Shown here: piece by piece, positions 61,298-64,000 of the stretch
How positions within the stretch are numbered: position 1 is the stretch's first letter
Layout of the letters: each line of letters opens with the position of its first letter
Assembly (NCBI GenBank): GCA_009829735.1
Contig: CM020619.1
Span: 13,383,777-13,447,776, forward strand
Source of the DNA: Pyropia yezoensis
Taxonomy: Eukaryota; Rhodophyta; Bangiophyceae; Bangiales; Bangiaceae
DNA: 64,000 bases
Direction of reading: 5' to 3'
Notes under the pieces: generated by a model
Told to the model about the DNA's origin: nothing
The model's database searches: none
What the model saw: only the letters and a program-made list of their open reading frames with translations
Made by a program: the position numbers and the translations under genes

Positions 61298-62245
61298 TTA
61301 AATCACCGTGGACAAGCAGGCAATGTTCACCGGAAAGCAGCAGCGCGACGGAGTGTCAATACAACCTTCATCATGGCGGGGCTTTTTGGAGTCAATACCG
61401 GGCGCCGCGCACAAGCCGACCCCGACGGCACCGTTCCTGGTGGCGGCGGTCCGCCGGTTGACCTGATTCTGGACAAGAACGTGGAGGACGAAAGGGACGG
61501 TGTCGGGTATGACGCTGATGCAGAAGCGGCAAAGCTGTCGAAGTCATTCCAGTTCGACTGGGAAAGGTATAGCGCTGTGTGTTGTGACACTCCAATCCAG
61601 CACGCCATCGTGGAGGTCTTCGCGGAGTACGCGTGTCTCTATGCTCGTATGAGCGGCCAAGTGTGCTCGAGTGTCCCCCCGCCAATGACGCTTTCTACCG
61701 GCTTGTCCATTGCTGAGCAGGCGTCGCGTTTTGTACTCCAGTACGTTAATCCTGTGCTCGGTGAACTGCAGTCGACCAAGATTCACAAGCTGTTGCGGCA
61801 CGTCATGGACGCCATTCAATGGCATGGGCACTTGCAAAACGGCAACACGGCGGACAAAGAGTCCGTCCATAAGCACGACAAGCCGTTCTACTTCCGCACG
61901 AACAAGCAAGTAGCGGAGTATACGAAGCAGCTTGTGGTTTTTGCGCGAGGATCACAGGAGGTGCTTTCTAAGCTCGATGCCGAAGATGCTCGGGCTCGCG
62001 CGCGTCCCAAGATTGCCGCAAGAGGCAGTGACAGCGCATCTGTTGACAGCGGCGGTGATGCCAGCTGTAGTGGGGACGAGGGCGCGGGCACTGCAGCTGG
62101 GTCGCGTGCGCCGTCCACTTGCGTCGCCACGTCTCGTCACCTGACCAAGATGAGCGTGGCTGCGCTTGAGGCGCTTCCTGACTTGGCCGGTCTGGGCGGT
62201 TTGCTGGGCCTGAACGGCACGGCCAAAGTGCCAGTCCCGCTGTAG
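61298..62245 (+). CDS. Plavaka/KDZ-type transposase, C-terminal region (B), truncated
   Basis: A strong acceptor (TTTGCTTCTGACTGCAG) ends at 61297. The frame reads RRSVNTTFIMAGLFGVNTGR, DWERYSAVCCDTPIQHAIVE, KIHKLLRHVMDAIQWHGHL, then ESVHK and PFYFRTNKQVAEYTKQLV. This matches region A and the 'K-H-x-L ... E-x-x-H-K ... TNK' block of Plavaka-type enzymes. A Ser/Gly/Asp-rich linker and VAALEALPDLAGLGGLLGLN end it. The stop codon TAG lies inside the LTR that starts at 62241, so the natural C-terminus, including the VNRF signature, is missing. Confidence 0.7.
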   Translation, partial: LNHRGQAGNVHRKAAARRSVNTTFIMAGLFGVNTGRRAQADPDGTVPGGGGPPVDLILDKNVEDERDGVGYDADAEAAKLSKSFQFDWERYSAVCCDTPIQHAIVEVFAEYACLYARMSGQVCSSVPPPMTLSTGLSIAEQASRFVLQYVNPVLGELQSTKIHKLLRHVMDAIQWHGHLQNGNTADKESVHKHDKPFYFRTNKQVAEYTKQLVVFARGSQEVLSKLDAEDARARARPKIAARGSDSASVDSGGDASCSGDEGAGTAAGSRAPSTCVATSRHLTKMSVAALEALPDLAGLGGLLGLNGTAKVPVPL

Positions 62246-62603
62246 CACAGTAGGGATCCGTCGCACGTCCACTCTCAGGGAACACTTACCAAGGGGGATC
62301 GGCACCAACGTCACCGGGAGGCCAAGGTTGCTGTCCTTGGAGCGCAAGCCACGGGACCAAGATGGGAGCCCAGATGGGAGGGGTTTGTTGTTCTACCTTG
62401 GCCGGCGGTGGATTCGCCGCCGGCCCCCACGTTATAAACCCTCGGAGACACTACTAACTACCCTCCACCCCAAGATGCAAGTCCCTCTGGTCATACGTAA
62501 CTTATAGATACCGTGACCAGTACGAACAATCAAATTAGAAGTTAGGGGTTAGAAGTAGCCCCCCTAATATTAGGGTTACAATACGGCCAACCATATTGCT
62601 ATA
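62241..62603 (-). repeat. LTR of the gypsy A family (3' LTR of right-hand element)
   Basis: 363 bp aligned end to end with 22599-22960; TTTATAA is conserved. It contains a 9-bp stem GGCCGGCGG/CCGCCGGCC at ~62399-62424. The TG start is mutated to TA on the minus strand. Confidence 0.88.
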
Positions 62604-62618
62604 TATCCCCCCCTTAGA
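62604..62618 (-). other. Polypurine tract
   Basis: Minus strand reads AAGGGGGGGATA immediately before the LTR start. Confidence 0.7.
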
Positions 62619-63032
62619 TTTGGCCCGTCCTCGGGTCGAGTTGCATTCGGGTTACCGAATGTAAGTGGGTCGCGTGACCGTTTACCAGTCGGGTGGGGCT
62701 TTGCGCCCCGTCGCGACAGACACCCCTTTTCGAGGTTGTCTGAGGGGGGTGCCCCCCTTTGTGTGGTACACACACGATCCGTTTTCCGGACCGTTAAATT
62801 CCCGATGCGGGTTCTGTTCACGACCCCCCTTTCCGAGGGGTGGTGCAAGCGGATCCGCCACCTGGTGCCTGGTGGTAGGGGAGCCCCTCTCGTGTTACCG
62901 AGTGAATGGGGGCGGCCGCTCCCGCTTTTCGCGGGGGCGGTTTCGGGGTGAACCCCTCTTGGTTGCCCCGTACGGGGGTGTGGCCCCGGCCCGCCCAGGT
63001 GCCTGGGTGGAGCCCGTTCGTAGCCTCGTGGG

Positions 63033-63050
63033 GCGCGGGTCGACCCGCGC
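63033..63050. repeat. Perfect 18-bp palindrome
   Basis: GCGCGGGTCGACCCGCGC, 35 bp from the 20-bp palindrome at 63085. Confidence 0.97.
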
Positions 63051-63084
63051 GCCTGCGGCGCTTCTCGTGGCCGTTTGTGGTCAT

Positions 63085-63104
63085 AAGCGCGGGCGCCCGC
63101 GCTT
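63085..63104. repeat. Perfect 20-bp palindrome
   Basis: AAGCGCGGGCGCCCGCGCTT. Others nearby: CCCCGTACGGGG (62966-62977), CGCCGGTACCGGCG (63479-63492), GCCCGCGG-tg-CCGCGGGC (63674-63691). Confidence 0.97.
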
Positions 63105-63195
63105 CCCTGGCTCGTCCGCGCGAGCGTTCTTCGTACTGGGTCGAGCCGGCCTCGGCTTTTCTGCAAGGGGCGCCCCTGCCACCCCGGTTGCACCA

Positions 63196-64000
63196 TGTCG
63201 GACCCCCAGGTACCCGGGGGCGAGGACGACCTCCTGCCTGAAGAGGGGGAAGAGGTGATGGTGGACGACGTTCCCGTCTCCGCCACCGCCGCCGAGTGCT
63301 TCCTAGCGAGCTCGTCGGAGGACGAGGACGACCGGGTGACCGTTCGCGTGGCCCCGGACGGCGCGCCGGGCGGGTTGTCGTCCGTGTGTAGCGGCACGAC
63401 GGCTCCGTCGGGTGGCGGACAACCGCGTGCAGCGGTGGCTTCTACCGCTTCTCCTCCGGCGGCCCGGATGGCTTCTGTCGCCGGTACCGGCGTGGCTCTA
63501 CCTCAAGACGGTGTCGCCGGCGTGGCGGATGGTGGTGTTGGCACCCCGTCCAGTCCGGCGGGTCAAGACGGCGCGGGTGCCCGCCCGGTTGGTGTGTCCG
63601 CTGCGGCGGGTAGCGGGTCTACCCGTGCTGCCCCCGTGGTACCCACGTCGGGTCCGGGTGGCGGCGATGCTCTGCCCGCGGTGCCGCGGGCGTCTGGTGG
63701 TCAAGGTGGGTCTACACCGATGGCTGTGGACTCCGGTAGTTACTCCGGGCGGGCGCCCGTCCTTCTTCTTCCTCCTCGGCCGCGTGCGACTCCGGCGCCG
63801 GCCCCTCTTCCGGTGGGGCATCCCCCGGCGCCCCCTATTCTTCCTGGTCCTGCCCGGGTTGCCCCGTTGGGTGGCGGCGTCGCCGTGGCGGCGGGTCAAC
63901 CCGCCATGTCGATGTTCGACTTGGTGGCTCGGGTTCGAGGCCTGACTGTGCAAGAGTCAATGGAGTCCGATGGGCGGATGCGGGTGGACTTCCACCTGCC
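63196..64000 (+). CDS. Antisense ORF of right-hand element, partial
   Basis: ATG at 63196 (context CACCATGTCG) opens MSDPQVPGGEDDLLPEEGEE, continues without a stop for 268 codons and leaves the window open. The N-terminus is acidic (ASSSEDEDDRV), the middle Ala/Pro/Gly/Ser-rich, and the last visible part, AMSMFDLVARVRGLTVQESM, looks globular. Relative to its LTR it is antisense and starts ~590 nt inside the 3' LTR, the same arrangement as the antisense ORF of chromovirus B. A Gag of an unrelated forward element is the alternative. No family recognised. Confidence 0.55.

Larger units (their letters stand above)
58940..62240 (+). mobile_element. Plavaka/KDZ-type DNA transposon gene region B, truncated by an LTR
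   Basis: Multi-exon transposase region starting with a C2H2 zinc finger and containing the conserved blocks found in region A. Several stops and frame changes are present. The reading frame runs straight into the LTR at 62241. Neither terminal repeats nor target duplications were found. Confidence 0.7.
62241..64000 (-). mobile_element. 3' end of an LTR retrotransposon, runs off the window
   Basis: The LTR at 62241-62603 has the same orientation as the gypsy A 5' LTR, so its element must extend to the right. A minus-strand polypurine tract directly flanks it, as for a 3' LTR. The internal sequence seen here contains a long ORF on the opposite strand and dense palindromes. Pol lies beyond the window, if present. 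Confidence 0.7.

Noticed and set aside
62576-63397. 273-codon minus-strand ORF at the right edge
   Set aside because: Arg/Pro/Gly-rich, spans the polypurine tract and overlaps the better plus-strand ORF; no pol or gag motif.

Overview
This is a GC-rich eukaryotic nuclear window made almost entirely of transposable elements. Nothing bacterial is visible: there are spliced genes with GTAAGT donors, three LTR-retrotransposon families, a PIF/Harbinger transposon and multi-exon DDE transposase genes. The high GC, long G and C runs, GCC/GGC runs and an Ala/Gly-rich secreted Cys-rich protein resemble a bangiophyte red alga such as Porphyra/Pyropia. That assignment is inference from composition; no rRNA, tRNA or organellar marker is present to confirm it.

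Layout. 1-2.8 kb is GC-rich sequence without a supported gene. 2.8-6.6 kb is a broken transposon-type gene with an acidic leader, a SWIM-like finger, a CxxC...CDG cluster and a C-terminal Ulp1 (C48) protease. 4737-10461 is repeated at 10962-16692 on either side of a 500-N gap; the copies differ almost only in homopolymer lengths, so this looks like an assembly duplication. 16.3-23.0 kb is a minus-strand Ty3/gypsy element with its 5' LTR. 24.9-28.8 kb and 58.9-62.2 kb are two related Plavaka/KDZ-type transposase genes sharing an intron position. 29.3-30.8 kb has two tandem repeats. 31.6-35.8 kb is a decayed Ty1/copia element. 37.3-50.3 kb is a PIF/Harbinger transposon (TCA target duplication, TIRs, DDE transposase, SAP+Myb-like accessory gene) whose accessory gene is split by a 9.4-kb Ty3/gypsy chromovirus (39683-49061, 5-bp target duplication ATCAT). 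50.3-53.9 kb is homopolymer-rich and ends in a probable secreted-protein gene. 55-57 kb carries two unrecognised minus-strand ORFs. 62.2-64 kb is the 3' end of another LTR element of the 16-23 kb LTR family.

Most unusual signals. (1) Three LTR elements are saturated with short perfect inverted repeats: arms of 7-10 bp, loops of 0-8 nt, many sharing cores such as CAA-S-TTG, GGATATCC, GGTACC or AGG-tg-CCT, inside coding sequence. (2) The chromovirus carries a long intact antisense ORF just inside its 3' LTR, and the element at the right edge has an antisense ORF in the same place. Many frameshifts in the window may be sequence errors, because the two copies of the duplicated block show how often homopolymer indels occur here.
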